Assembly (NCBI RefSeq): GCF_004053875.1
Contig: NZ_SBIP01000003.1
Coordinates: 558,001-622,000 of the forward strand
From: Neorhizobium lilium
Lineage (GTDB): Bacteria; Pseudomonadota; Alphaproteobacteria; Rhizobiales; Rhizobiaceae
Direction of reading: 5' to 3'
DNA length: 64,000 bases
Shown: in pieces, positions 25,735 to 37,878 of the stretch
How the letters are laid out: every line of letters begins with the position of its first letter
Numbering within the stretch: position 1 is the stretch's first letter
Notes under the pieces: model-generated
Database searches by the model: none
Seen by the model: the letters and a program-made list of their open reading frames with translations, nothing else
Told to the model about the DNA's origin: nothing
Program-made: the position numbers and the translations under genes

Positions 25735-27525
25735 GTGCGCCGCGTCGAGCGGGCCACGGATAGGATGCGGTCGTCCATGGACAAATTGGAAACTATCAGC
25801 GGCAGGGGGAACGAAGGTTCGGCCGGCGAGGCGCCCTTGCGTCCCGGTTCGCCGCGCGCGACCTCCATGGTCATTGGGTTTTGCGCCCTGCTAGGGGGCT
25901 TGCTTCCGTTCGTCTTTCAACCGGAATCCGTATCGCGATATGTCGCGGAGACGCAAGCCCGGGTGCAGACCGTGGACGATGCGGCGGTTACGAATGCCAT
26001 TGCAGGGTTGAAGTCGAAGCAGAGTCTCGACAACCTGATCCACTCGCTCGACCTGACGCACGACGACAACTTTGCCCCCCATAGTCCAGGCTTTGTGCAG
26101 GTTGTTTCCGACATCGTCTCCGGCGGCGGCATGACCATTGCTCAAGGCGAGGCACAGATCCGCGACCGGCTGGCTGAGGCCATTGCGGTCACCTACGACC
26201 GCGGCAGCCGCTTGGTCCGTGTCTCGGTAACCGCAGGCGAGGCCGGCAAGGCGAACAAGCTTGCCGATACGCTGAGCGGCATGTTCTCGGACGGCTTGAC
26301 CTATGCCGCGGGCAGAACCGATCCCGCCTTGGAGGGCTTGCGCCAGGCGCTGGAGCGGGCGGAGGCAGCTCTGTCCGGCTTCCTGTCGCATATGGACGAA
26401 AAGCGCGTCATTGAGCTCCGCCAGTTCCGGTCCGATAAAGAGACTTTGGCGGCGCAGATTGCGCAGGCGGAGGCTGACCTTGCGGCATTGTCCCGGAAGG
26501 CGACGCAGGCGTCGTCCATGACCGAAGACGACGTGTTTGCCAGGCCGCTTCCCGACAATGTGGAATTTACGGGGCTTGAATATCAACGGCAGAGGCAGGT
26601 TCAGGCCAAGCTCACTGTCGATCAGCTCTCGGCCAATCTTGGCCCGCGCCATCCGCGTCTTCTGGCCGCTCAAGCAGCACTGGATGAGGTCCGAAAGGAC
26701 ATGCAGCAGGCTATCCGCCAGCTGGTGTCTTCACTGCAGCGCGAGCAGGCCGAAGCCGTCAAGCAACTTGCTGAGATGAAAGCGCGCCGCGATGGGATGG
26801 CAGCAGACAAGGACAAGGCCGATGGCGCCGAACGCCTGGCATCGCTCGAAACCGCGGTGGACGAGGCGCGCAACAACTACCTTCAGGGCCAGCAGAATGG
26901 CGCGGTCACCCCGGCCAAACCGGCGGCGCCCGCGGTCCAGTTCGTAAAGCCGGCTGTGGTGAGGCGGGCCGATACGGCCGCTACCATTCCTTGGTTGTGG
27001 TGCGCAGCCGGCGCGGGCCTTGGGTTCGCAGCTGCCTCCGCTGTGGTGGTATCGTTCCGCCGCCGCCGGGACGCGTTTGCCGAGGAGCAGCATGTCGCGG
27101 AGACCGAAGCCGACCTCGACTGGATGCAGGATGTGGATTTGCTTGCCGACGACATCAATACCGGCGAGGAGCCGGAGCCGGTCCGTCAGCATTGGCCAGA
27201 ACGCGCGCATTCGGCCGCCATTGAGCCGATCGTGTCCGACACCTGGCCTTTGGTTGCCGCCAACGACCGTTCGCTCGTGGATCAGATCAACGACGTGCTG
27301 ATGGCAAACCGCCGTCCCGTAGCGGAGGTGAAGCTTCCGCCTTTGGTGGCCGCCGTCATGGCGGGTGGGCTCGGCTCGGTTGAAACCAAACGTCCTGCCG
27401 CTGCCTCACCGGTCGAGGATGACCCCAAGGACGAGCAGGACATCGTGGCACTGCGCCGCGAGATGTCGGAGCTTCGCGACAAGCTGCGCTTCTACTCCGA
27501 ACGCCGCTTTACCGGTCGCGGGTAG
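25735..27525 (+). CDS. Wzz/GumC-like polysaccharide chain-length protein without kinase domain
   Basis: This appears to be a polysaccharide co-polymerase of the inner membrane. The 596 residues show transmembrane helices at about 46-62 and 415-438. Between them lies a large periplasmic coiled-coil region that contains the GumC/Wzz landmark 'LGPRHPRLLAAQAALDE' near residue 303. The 155-residue cytoplasmic tail has no Walker motif or Tyr cluster, so no BY-kinase is fused. The start is uncertain: GTG 25735 is the longest, while ATG 25765 and ATG 25777 are alternatives. It follows the WecG-like gene by 38 bases. No polymerase, flippase or outer-membrane exporter is seen nearby. Confidence 0.6.
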   Translation: MRRVERATDRMRSSMDKLETISGRGNEGSAGEAPLRPGSPRATSMVIGFCALLGGLLPFVFQPESVSRYVAETQARVQTVDDAAVTNAIAGLKSKQSLDNLIHSLDLTHDDNFAPHSPGFVQVVSDIVSGGGMTIAQGEAQIRDRLAEAIAVTYDRGSRLVRVSVTAGEAGKANKLADTLSGMFSDGLTYAAGRTDPALEGLRQALERAEAALSGFLSHMDEKRVIELRQFRSDKETLAAQIAQAEADLAALSRKATQASSMTEDDVFARPLPDNVEFTGLEYQRQRQVQAKLTVDQLSANLGPRHPRLLAAQAALDEVRKDMQQAIRQLVSSLQREQAEAVKQLAEMKARRDGMAADKDKADGAERLASLETAVDEARNNYLQGQQNGAVTPAKPAAPAVQFVKPAVVRRADTAATIPWLWCAAGAGLGFAAASAVVVSFRRRRDAFAEEQHVAETEADLDWMQDVDLLADDINTGEEPEPVRQHWPERAHSAAIEPIVSDTWPLVAANDRSLVDQINDVLMANRRPVAEVKLPPLVAAVMAGGLGSVETKRPAAASPVEDDPKDEQDIVALRREMSELRDKLRFYSERRFTGRG

Positions 27526-27644
27526 ACCCTCACATATCGAATCAGCTTGCATTTGTTCCTGATGGACATCATAGGGCGCAAGCGGGCAAGTCATTCCAGG
27601 CAGGTCCGAGTATGAGGCGGAATGTCTAGCGTGGGAGATGGCGT

Positions 27645-28544
27645 GTGGCGGTTGTGATCGATGGAAAGCAGGCGGCGGCATCCGTGATTTTGGCTGTCAG
27701 CGAGGCGGCAGGTTCGCTGGAAAAGGCGACGGGGGTAAAGCCCGGCCTGGCTGTCGTCATCGTCGGCAATGATCCCGCCAGTCACGCTTATGTCAGCTCC
27801 AAGAGCAAGATGGCCAAGCAATGCGGCTTCAACTCCGTACAGCACAGCTTGCCCGAGGAGACGACGCAGGAGGAGCTCCAGACACTGGTCTCCGGACTGA
27901 ATGCCGATCCCTCCATCCATGGCATCCTGGTTCAGCTTCCGCTGCCCCGGCACCTTGATACGGAGCCGGTGATCCAGTCCATCTCGCCTGAAAAGGATGT
28001 GGACGGCCTGAACGTCGTCAATGCCGGCAAGATCGCTACGGGCGACCTCGATACGGGCCTCATATCCTGCACGCCAGCCGGCGCCATGCTGCTCGTCAAG
28101 CGTATCCATGGTGAGGACCTGTCCGGGCTCAATGCCGTGGTGATCGGCCGCTCCAATCTGTTCGGCAAGCCCATGGGCCTGCTGCTGCTTGCCGCCAATG
28201 CGACGGTGACCATGGCGCATTCGAGAACCAAGGATTTGGCGGCCGTCTGCCGCGGCGCCGATATCCTGGTTGCCGCCGTCGGCCGTGCCCAAATGGTCAA
28301 GGCCGATTGGGTAAAGCCGGGTGCGACCGTGATCGACGTCGGCATCAACCGCGTTCCAGCTCCCGACAAGGGCGAAGGCAAGACGCGGCTGGTCGGCGAT
28401 GTCGATTATGCTGACGCATCCGCCATTGCCGGCGCCATCACGCCGGTTCCGGGCGGTGTCGGCCCGATGACGATTGCCATGCTGATGGCCAACACGGTCA
28501 TTGCTGCCCATCGCGCCGCCGGACAGCCGGCCCCGAAGTTCTAG
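27645..28544 (+). CDS. folD: FolD, methylenetetrahydrofolate dehydrogenase/cyclohydrolase
   Basis: FolD interconverts 5,10-methylene-THF and 10-formyl-THF in the cytosol. The 299-residue protein starts at GTG 27645, 7 bases after GGGAG. Signature segments are '[16 protein letters not shown]' (containing the catalytic Lys), '[13 protein letters not shown]', '[12 protein letters not shown]', '[18 protein letters not shown]' and '[14 protein letters not shown]'. It is a stand-alone gene between the polysaccharide pair and the agl operon. Confidence 0.97.
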   Translation: MAVVIDGKQAAASVILAVSEAAGSLEKATGVKPGLAVVIVGNDPASHAYVSSKSKMAKQCGFNSVQHSLPEETTQEELQTLVSGLNADPSIHGILVQLPLPRHLDTEPVIQSISPEKDVDGLNVVNAGKIATGDLDTGLISCTPAGAMLLVKRIHGEDLSGLNAVVIGRSNLFGKPMGLLLLAANATVTMAHSRTKDLAAVCRGADILVAAVGRAQMVKADWVKPGATVIDVGINRVPAPDKGEGKTRLVGDVDYADASAIAGAITPVPGGVGPMTIAMLMANTVIAAHRAAGQPAPKF

Positions 28545-28680
28545 CCTTGCTCAAGGGTCGCCCCGCAAACCGTCATCGCGGCCCTTGACTCCCCCGCCAG
28601 CGCCTTAAATCCTTGGCAGTGTTACAGTGTCTTCAAGGAGGCCGCTCCGGCGGTGAGGACGTTAAGGGAGGATGGATCTG

Positions 28681-30042
28681 ATGAAGGCGTTGTTTTTGGT
28701 GGGCACGGCCGTGGCAGTTCTGCTGGCAGGTGCCGCTCAGGCCCAGGAGTTGAAGTTTCCACCGGGGCAGGACTCTCGCTTCAACTGGAAAAGCTATGAC
28801 GACTTCAAATCCAGCCACGGCAATCTGAAAGGGCAGGGACTGACCCTGTTCGGCCCCTGGCGCGGCGAAGATGAAATCCTGTTCAACAGCGTGCTCGCCT
28901 ATTTCAACGCAGCGACCGGCGTCGATGGCCGCTATTCCTCCTCCGAAAACTACGAGCAGCAGATCGTCATCGATACGCAGGCGGGATCGCCGCCCAATAT
29001 CGCGATCATGCCGCAGCCGGGCTTGCTGACCGATCTGGCCGCCAAGGGTTTTCTGACGCCGCTCGGCGAAGAGAATGCCGACTGGATCAAGCAGAACTAC
29101 GGCGCCGGCGAAAGCTGGGTCGGCTACGGCATCTACAAGGGCAAGGATGGAAAGGACGCCTTTTACGGCTTTCCCTACAAGGCCGATCTCAAATCCCTGA
29201 TTTGGTACGTGCCGGAGAATTTCGAGGAAGCGGGCTACGAAATCCCCAAGACCATGGAGGATCTGATCAAGCTTTCCGACCAGATCGTCAAGGATGGCGG
29301 CGTGCCGTGGTGTATTGGTCTCGGATCGGGAGGCGCCACCGGCTGGCCAGCAACGGACTGGATCGAGGATCTGATGCTGCGCACGCAGAAGCCCGACGTC
29401 TATGACAAATGGGTGAGCAACGAAGTGAAGTTCGACGATCCGGCTGTGGTCGGCGCGATCGAGGAATTCGGCAAATTCGCCAAGAACGACAAATATGTCA
29501 GCGGCGGCACGGCGGCCGTCGCCTCGACGGATTTCCGCGACAGTCCCAAAGGCCTGTTCGAGATCCCGCCCAAGTGCTACCTGCACCATCAGGCCTCCTT
29601 CATCTCCTCCTTCTTTCCGCCGGACAAGAAGCTCGGAGCCGACGCCGATTTCTTCTACATGCCGACCTATGCCTCCAAGCCCGATCTCGGTACGCCGGTT
29701 CTCGGCGCCGGCACCATCGTCGCCATTACGAAGGATTCGCCGGCCGCCAAGGCCTTCATCGATTTCCTCAAGACGCCGATCGCCCATGAGGTGTGGATGG
29801 CCCAAGCAGCCTTCCTCACTCCATACAAGGGCGTCAATCCCCAAGCCTACGCCAACGACGCCTTGAGGCGGCAGGGCGAGATCCTGACGTCAGCCACCAC
29901 CTTCCGCTTCGACGCGTCGGATCTCATGCCGGGCAAGATCGGCGCCGGTGCCTTCTGGACGGGCATGGTGAACTATGTGGGCGGCAAGGATGCCAAGACG
30001 GCTGGTACGGATATCCAGAAGGCCTGGGACGGTTTGAAATAG
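28681..30042 (+). CDS. aglE: AglE, alpha-glucoside binding protein
   Basis: AglE is the periplasmic solute-binding protein of the ABC importer for alpha-glucosides (sucrose, maltose, trehalose in Sinorhizobium). From ATG 28681 the protein has 453 residues and a signal peptide of about 20 residues. I preferred this start to ATG 28672 because the GGGAGG site (28666-28671) is 9 bases away from it and directly abuts the other. The sequence has the large MalE-like fold pattern with 'NIAIMPQPGLLTDLAAKGFL' near residue 105. It heads the agl operon. No aglR-type regulator gene is found upstream. Confidence 0.9.
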   Translation: MKALFLVGTAVAVLLAGAAQAQELKFPPGQDSRFNWKSYDDFKSSHGNLKGQGLTLFGPWRGEDEILFNSVLAYFNAATGVDGRYSSSENYEQQIVIDTQAGSPPNIAIMPQPGLLTDLAAKGFLTPLGEENADWIKQNYGAGESWVGYGIYKGKDGKDAFYGFPYKADLKSLIWYVPENFEEAGYEIPKTMEDLIKLSDQIVKDGGVPWCIGLGSGGATGWPATDWIEDLMLRTQKPDVYDKWVSNEVKFDDPAVVGAIEEFGKFAKNDKYVSGGTAAVASTDFRDSPKGLFEIPPKCYLHHQASFISSFFPPDKKLGADADFFYMPTYASKPDLGTPVLGAGTIVAITKDSPAAKAFIDFLKTPIAHEVWMAQAAFLTPYKGVNPQAYANDALRRQGEILTSATTFRFDASDLMPGKIGAGAFWTGMVNYVGGKDAKTAGTDIQKAWDGLK

Positions 30043-30078
30043 GGACTTAGGCAATTTTAAAACTATCGCATTGTGAAG

Positions 30079-30308
30079 CCCCCCTCATCCGGCCCTTTGG
30101 GCCACCTTCTCCCCGTTGGGGAGAAGAGAAGTTGCCGGCACGTTGACGATCATCCTCTCCCCTCGGGGAGAGGTCGCCGAGCGAAGCGGAGGCGGGTGAG
30201 GGATAGGCCGCCAAGAACGGCAGAAGGGGAGGGGAACGAGCCGCAACGCCTCCGTCCCAATCCAGCGGCGGCACGGCCGGGTTAAGCCCTCCCCCTTGTG
30301 GGGAGGGG
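30079..30308. repeat. Rhizobiaceae intergenic palindromic repeat (RIME-like)
   Basis: The 319-base gap 30043-30361 between aglE and aglF holds a cluster of hairpins: GGCCC-TTT-GGGCC (30091-30103), a 9-pair stem (30106-30114 with 30118-30126), a 9-pair stem (30154-30162 with 30165-30173) and an 8-pair stem (30287-30294 with 30300-30307). The wording 'CCACCTTCTCCCC' and 'AGGTCGCCGAGCGAAGCGG' is that of repeats found many times in rhizobial intergenic regions. It contains no gene. It may stabilise the aglE message or reduce read-through. Confidence 0.75.
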
Positions 30309-30361
30309 CCTTCGATTGCGTGCGGTTAACAAGAAGATAGGCGAAAAAGGGGAGGGATTTG

Positions 30362-31375
30362 ATGATATCGCAGCTCGTCTCGTCGGTTGGCGTGGTCATA
30401 GCCGGCGTCTTCTTCTGCGCTCTCTATTACTGGCTTTCCGACAGGCTGCTGCAGCTGATCTTCCCTGTCCGGGATGGCGATGTCCGCACTGCCTCGCTCA
30501 ATCTCAACCGGCGTGCCTCCGTCCGTCCTTGGCTCTTCCTCGGCCCGGCGCTTCTGCTTCTGGCGGTCTATCTGGTCTACCCGGTCGTCGCGACCTTCAT
30601 CCTCTCCTTCTATGACCGGTCGGGAACCACTTATGTGGGTGCTGCCAACTATCTCTGGGCGGTCAATGACGCACAGTTCCGCCAGGCGATCTTCAACAAT
30701 GTCCTCTGGCTCGCCGTCGTGCCGGCCGCCTGCACCTTCCTAGGCCTCGTCATCGCCGTGATGACCGACCGGATCTGGTGGGGCAATATCGCCAAGAGCC
30801 TGATTTTCATGCCCATGGCGATTTCCTTCGTCGGCGCCTCGGTGATCTGGAAGTTCGTCTACGAATATCGCGGCGGCAAGGAAGCGCAGATCGGCCTGCT
30901 CAACGCCATCGTGCAATTCTTCGGCGGCGATCCGCAGGTGTGGATCTCCATGCCCTTCTGGAACAATTTCTTCCTGATGGCGATCCTCATCTGGATCCAG
31001 ACCGGCTTTGCCATGGTCATCCTGTCGGCGGCGTTGCGTGGCATCCCCGAGGAAACCGTCGAGGCGGCCGTCATCGACGGCGCCAATGGCTGGCAGATCT
31101 TCTGGAAGATCATGGTGCCGCAGATATGGGGCACGATCGCCGTCGTCTGGACCACCATCACCATCCTCGTGCTGAAGGTGTTCGACATCGTGCTGACCAT
31201 GACCAACGGCCAGTGGAACACCATGGTGCTGGCCAATCTCATGTTCGACTGGATGTTCCGGGGCGGTGGGGATAGCGGCCGAAGTGCGGTCATCGCGCTG
31301 GTCATCATGGCAGCCGTCACGCCGATCATGATCTGGAACATCCGCCAGGCAAGCAATCAGGGCGGAGGGCGTTGA
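30362..31375 (+). CDS. aglF: AglF, alpha-glucoside ABC transporter permease
   Basis: AglF is the MalF-like inner-membrane permease of the agl importer. The 337-residue protein starts at ATG 30362, 5 bases after GGAGGG. Several transmembrane helices are seen, the first at about 8-28. The EAA loop that docks the ATPase is 'EAAVIDGANGWQIFWKIMVP' near residue 235. Its stop is one base before the aglG ATG, so the two permease genes are coupled. Confidence 0.92.
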   Translation: MISQLVSSVGVVIAGVFFCALYYWLSDRLLQLIFPVRDGDVRTASLNLNRRASVRPWLFLGPALLLLAVYLVYPVVATFILSFYDRSGTTYVGAANYLWAVNDAQFRQAIFNNVLWLAVVPAACTFLGLVIAVMTDRIWWGNIAKSLIFMPMAISFVGASVIWKFVYEYRGGKEAQIGLLNAIVQFFGGDPQVWISMPFWNNFFLMAILIWIQTGFAMVILSAALRGIPEETVEAAVIDGANGWQIFWKIMVPQIWGTIAVVWTTITILVLKVFDIVLTMTNGQWNTMVLANLMFDWMFRGGGDSGRSAVIALVIMAAVTPIMIWNIRQASNQGGGR

Positions 31376-31376
31376 G

Positions 31377-32537
31377 ATGACCGCACTTGCCAGCCTTCGC
31401 CGCATCGGGCTTCCGCGGCTCGTCGTTCACCTCTCGGTGCTGCTGATCTGCCTGCTCTGGCTGGTTCCCACCTTCGGCATCCTCGTCACCTCGTTCCGGG
31501 AGCCGCAGCAAATCGCCTCTTCCGGCTGGTGGACGGCCCTGACCGGCTCGTCGCAGACCATGGCCGTGCGGTTGGCGGACGGCGTGGCGGCGAGGCAGGA
31601 CGGCACCAACTACGTGATCTCCGGCTCGGTGTTCGAAGCGGGACAGGGCGGCAAGGTGCAGGCCTTCGGAACCAAGGTCACCGCGCCTTCGGACTACAAA
31701 GCTAGCGAACCCGCCGATCTTGGTGAGGGCGAGACGCTTACGATCAACGAGGATGGCAGCTACACCTACACGAAGAACGCTCCGTTCGAAGCAGGCCGGG
31801 GCAAGCGCGTCTACCTCACCGTCGGAACCCCGCCTGCCTTCACCACGCAGAACTACGAGACGGTGCTGACCTCCCAAGGCATCGGCCAGGCTTTTGTCAA
31901 TTCGCTGACGGTCGCCATCCCCTCCACCATCATTCCCATATTGATCGCTGCTTTCGCCGCCTATGCTCTCTCTTGGATGGAGTTTCCGGGACGCGCGCTC
32001 ATCCTCGCCATGGTGGTCGGCCTCATGGTCGTGCCGCTGCAGATGTCGCTGATCCCGCTCCTGAAGATGTATAACGAGGTCGGCGCCTTGTTCGGCGTGC
32101 CGTCGCGAAGCTATGCGGGGGTCTGGCTGGCGCATTCGGCTTTCGGCATGCCGCTCGCCATTTACCTACTGCGCAACTATATCGCCGGCCTGCCCAAGGA
32201 GATTATCGAATCCGCAAGGGTGGACGGGGCAAGCGATTTCGAGATTTTCCTCAAGATCGTTCTGCCGCTCTCATTTCCGGCTCTTGCATCTTTCTCCATC
32301 TTCCAGTTTCTCTGGACCTGGAACGATCTCCTGGTTGCCATGGTCTTCCTCGGCACCGGAAAGGACCAGCTCGTGCTGACCGGCGCGCTCAATGCCCTGC
32401 TGGGATCGCAGGGCGGCAAATGGGAGATATTGACCGCCTCTGCCTTCATCACCATCCTCGTCCCCATTGCCGTCTTCTTTGCCCTGCAGCGCTATCTCGT
32501 CCGTGGCCTGCTGACCGGTTCGGTGAAGGGCGGCTGA
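31377..32537 (+). CDS. aglG: AglG, alpha-glucoside ABC transporter permease
   Basis: AglG is the second (MalG-like) permease. The 386-residue protein has a first helix at about 13-34. It then has an unusual soluble insertion of about 110 residues (roughly 48-160, with beta-like 'GETLTINEDGSYTYTKN'), followed by five more helices. The EAA loop is 'ESARVDGASDFEIFLKIVLP' near residue 280. The insertion is probably periplasmic and could contact AglE or sugar. Confidence 0.92.
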   Translation: MTALASLRRIGLPRLVVHLSVLLICLLWLVPTFGILVTSFREPQQIASSGWWTALTGSSQTMAVRLADGVAARQDGTNYVISGSVFEAGQGGKVQAFGTKVTAPSDYKASEPADLGEGETLTINEDGSYTYTKNAPFEAGRGKRVYLTVGTPPAFTTQNYETVLTSQGIGQAFVNSLTVAIPSTIIPILIAAFAAYALSWMEFPGRALILAMVVGLMVVPLQMSLIPLLKMYNEVGALFGVPSRSYAGVWLAHSAFGMPLAIYLLRNYIAGLPKEIIESARVDGASDFEIFLKIVLPLSFPALASFSIFQFLWTWNDLLVAMVFLGTGKDQLVLTGALNALLGSQGGKWEILTASAFITILVPIAVFFALQRYLVRGLLTGSVKGG

Positions 32538-32568
32538 CTTCAACTTTCGTGTATTCCAAGGATATTGA

Positions 32569-34224
32569 ATGACCATTGCAGCAGCAGCGACCGCGACCCC
32601 CGACAAGGACTGGTGGCGTGGCGCCGTGATCTACCAGATCTATCCTCGCTCCTTTCAGGATTCCAACGGCGACGGCATCGGCGATCTCAAGGGCATCACC
32701 GCCCGCCTCCCGCATGTCTCGGTACTTGGTGCCGACGCGATCTGGATCTCGCCCTTCTTCACCTCGCCGATGCGGGATTTCGGCTATGACGTTTCGAACT
32801 ACACGGACGTCGATCCCATGTTCGGCTCGCTGTCCGACTTCGACAGCCTGATCGCCGAGGCGCACCGCCTTGGCCTGAAGGTGATGATCGATCTCGTGAT
32901 GTCGCACAGCTCCGACCAGCACCCCTGGTTCATAGAAAGCCGGTCCAGCCGTTTCAACCCCAAGTCCGACTGGTATGTCTGGGCCGATGCGAGGCCGGAC
33001 GGCACACCGCCCAACAACTGGCTGTCCATCTTCGGCGGATCGGCCTGGCATTGGGACCCGACACGCATGCAGTATTACATGCACAACTTCCTGACCTCGC
33101 AGCCGGATCTCAACCTGCACAACGCGGAAGTACAGGACGCGCTGCTGGACATGACCCGCTTCTGGCTGCGGCACGGGGTGGACGGCTTCCGGCTGGACAC
33201 GATCAACTTCTACTTTCACGACAAGGAATTGCGCGACAATCCGGCGCTCGACCCATCGCGGCGCAATGCCTCCACGGCGCCCGCGGTCAACCCGTATAAC
33301 TTCCAGGAGCATCTATACGACAAGAACCGGCCGGAAAACCTGGAATTCCTGAGGCGGTTTCGCGCCGTGCTGGAGGAGTTTCCGGCCATTGCGGCCGTGG
33401 GCGAAGTGGGCGACAGCCAACGCGGGCTGGAGATCGTCGGCGAATACACATCCGGCAATGACAAGATGCAGATGTGCTACGCCTTCGAGTTCCTGGCGCC
33501 GGATCCGCTGACGCCTGCGCGGGTAAGGGAGGTGCAGGATGCGTTTTCGGCTGCCGCTCCCGATGGCTGGGCCTGCTGGGCCTTCTCGAACCACGACGTC
33601 GTCCGCCATGTCAGCCGCTGGGGCCACGACGTGGCCGACCGCGAAGCCTTTGCCAGGATCATGGCGTCCATCCTTCTCACCCAACGCGGTTCGGTCTGCA
33701 TCTACCAGGGCGAGGAACTGGGGCTGACGGAAGCCGATATTGCCTATGCGGACCTGCAGGACCCATACGGCATCCAGTTCTGGCCCGAATTCAAGGGACG
33801 CGACGGTTGCCGCACCCCCATGGTCTGGGATGCGCAGGCGCTTCAGGCCGGCTTCTCGACATCCGAAAAGACCTGGCTGCCCATCCCGGTCGAACATCAG
33901 CTGAAGGCGGTCGGTGCCCAATATGGCGATCCGGCATCCGTGCTGGAGCATTACAGGCGCTTCCTCGCATTCCGCAGGCAGCATCCGGTCTTTGCCAAGG
34001 GCGACATCCTGTTCCTGGCCGAAGATGGCGACGTGCTGCGATACAAGCGGCAATACGGCAACGAGACGCTGCTTTGCCTGTTCAACATGAGCCCGAATGC
34101 GGCTTCGACCGATCTTCCGGTCGGGGAGTGGGAGGCGTTGAGCGGCCACGGCTTCGATAGCGCGCTTGAGGGAAGACAGGTGGAGCTGCCTGCATGGGGA
34201 GCATTTTTCGCCCGTCATGCCTGA
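32569..34224 (+). CDS. aglA: AglA, GH13 alpha-glucosidase
   Basis: AglA hydrolyses imported alpha-glucosides in the cytosol; there is no signal peptide. The 551-residue protein begins with the GH13 pattern 'AVIYQIYPRSFQDSNGDGIG'. The catalytic triad is visible: nucleophile Asp210 ('GVDGFRLDTINF'), acid/base Glu279 ('AAVGEVGDS') and Asp343 ('FSNHDVVRH'). It fits the oligo-1,6-glucosidase/sucrose-hydrolysing subfamily in length and order. It lies between the permease and ATPase genes of the operon. Confidence 0.93.
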   Translation: MTIAAAATATPDKDWWRGAVIYQIYPRSFQDSNGDGIGDLKGITARLPHVSVLGADAIWISPFFTSPMRDFGYDVSNYTDVDPMFGSLSDFDSLIAEAHRLGLKVMIDLVMSHSSDQHPWFIESRSSRFNPKSDWYVWADARPDGTPPNNWLSIFGGSAWHWDPTRMQYYMHNFLTSQPDLNLHNAEVQDALLDMTRFWLRHGVDGFRLDTINFYFHDKELRDNPALDPSRRNASTAPAVNPYNFQEHLYDKNRPENLEFLRRFRAVLEEFPAIAAVGEVGDSQRGLEIVGEYTSGNDKMQMCYAFEFLAPDPLTPARVREVQDAFSAAAPDGWACWAFSNHDVVRHVSRWGHDVADREAFARIMASILLTQRGSVCIYQGEELGLTEADIAYADLQDPYGIQFWPEFKGRDGCRTPMVWDAQALQAGFSTSEKTWLPIPVEHQLKAVGAQYGDPASVLEHYRRFLAFRRQHPVFAKGDILFLAEDGDVLRYKRQYGNETLLCLFNMSPNAASTDLPVGEWEALSGHGFDSALEGRQVELPAWGAFFARHA

Positions 34225-34260
34225 GGCGAAAATCCCGGTGGAATAGAGGAGGAGGACGAG

Positions 34261-35355
<1,095 letters not shown>

Positions 35356-35472
35356 CCTGCTATTCACCAGATCTTAAGAGCCCAAGGTGTGCTTTGTTCC
35401 AAAGCGGGACGTCCCAACGCTCTGTTAAACTTCGCGGTCTAGGCTATTGGAACACGGCATGGAGATAAGATC

Positions 35473-35883
35473 ATGAGCACGGCGCCAGGCGGCAAGAACC
35501 ACTTTCTGAACAAGGAAGAGTCGTTCATGTACGACCGCGAGCAGCGGTTCAAGATGGAAGACACGATGAATGCCGGGCGCCTCGAATACACTGAGAACGG
35601 CGTGCTCAACATGGCGCAGCGCCGCTGCGACGTGGTGCGCATCTCCCAGAGCAGCGCCGTGCTGGCGCTGATGACGCAATATAGCCTCCCCAAGCAGTTC
35701 TATCTGGATATTCCCGATGCCCGCATCACGAAGGTCGGCTGCGTGCTCATGCGCGTCAACGCCAACAACACCATCGACGTACGCTTCCTGCGCATATTGA
35801 CGCCGAAGGAAATGAACCGGATTTTCGTTTTCTCGACCCATCCGAACCACCGCGACCGGACGCTGGATGTCCGGGCTTGGTGA
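35473..35883 (+). CDS. Small PilZ-like protein
   Basis: The 136-residue protein has no signal or membrane segment. The region about 50-110 reads like a PilZ beta-barrel: 'AQRRCDVVRISQSSAVLALM', then 'LPKQFYLDIPD', then a late 'CVLMRVNANNTIDVRFLRI' strand. The canonical RxxxR and D/NxSxxG motifs needed for c-di-GMP binding are only partly matched. It is a single gene between aglK and edd, with its own 100-base upstream region. The PilZ assignment is tentative. Confidence 0.55.
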   Translation: MSTAPGGKNHFLNKEESFMYDREQRFKMEDTMNAGRLEYTENGVLNMAQRRCDVVRISQSSAVLALMTQYSLPKQFYLDIPDARITKVGCVLMRVNANNTIDVRFLRILTPKEMNRIFVFSTHPNHRDRTLDVRAW

Positions 35884-35907
35884 GGAAAGCCTGAGGAATT
35901 AAAGTGA

Positions 35908-35936
35908 AGGGCGGCCCACTGGCCCACTGCCGCCCT
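35908..35936. terminator. Hairpin between convergent pilZ-like gene and edd
   Basis: A perfect 8-pair stem (35908-35915 with 35929-35936) with a 13-base loop lies between the two convergent stops. The T content after it is modest on both strands, so it may be a bidirectional terminator. Confidence 0.45.
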
Positions 35937-35958
35937 GTTCATTGAAAGTCGTCTTGCC

Positions 35959-37776
<1,818 letters not shown>

Positions 37777-37878
37777 GGTTCTGTCCTCTCTGGCCAATCC
37801 CGGCGGAAGGCGTGGCAGCCACCGGGATTGCGCATGATGGAAATCAGGCGCAGCAAACGCCTTTGTTCGAAGCGCCTT

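Noticed and set aside
30079..30308. Possible CRISPR array or insertion sequence in the aglE-aglF gap
   Set aside because: The hairpins are not evenly spaced identical repeats with spacers and there is no transposase. They match the wording of a rhizobial intergenic palindromic repeat.
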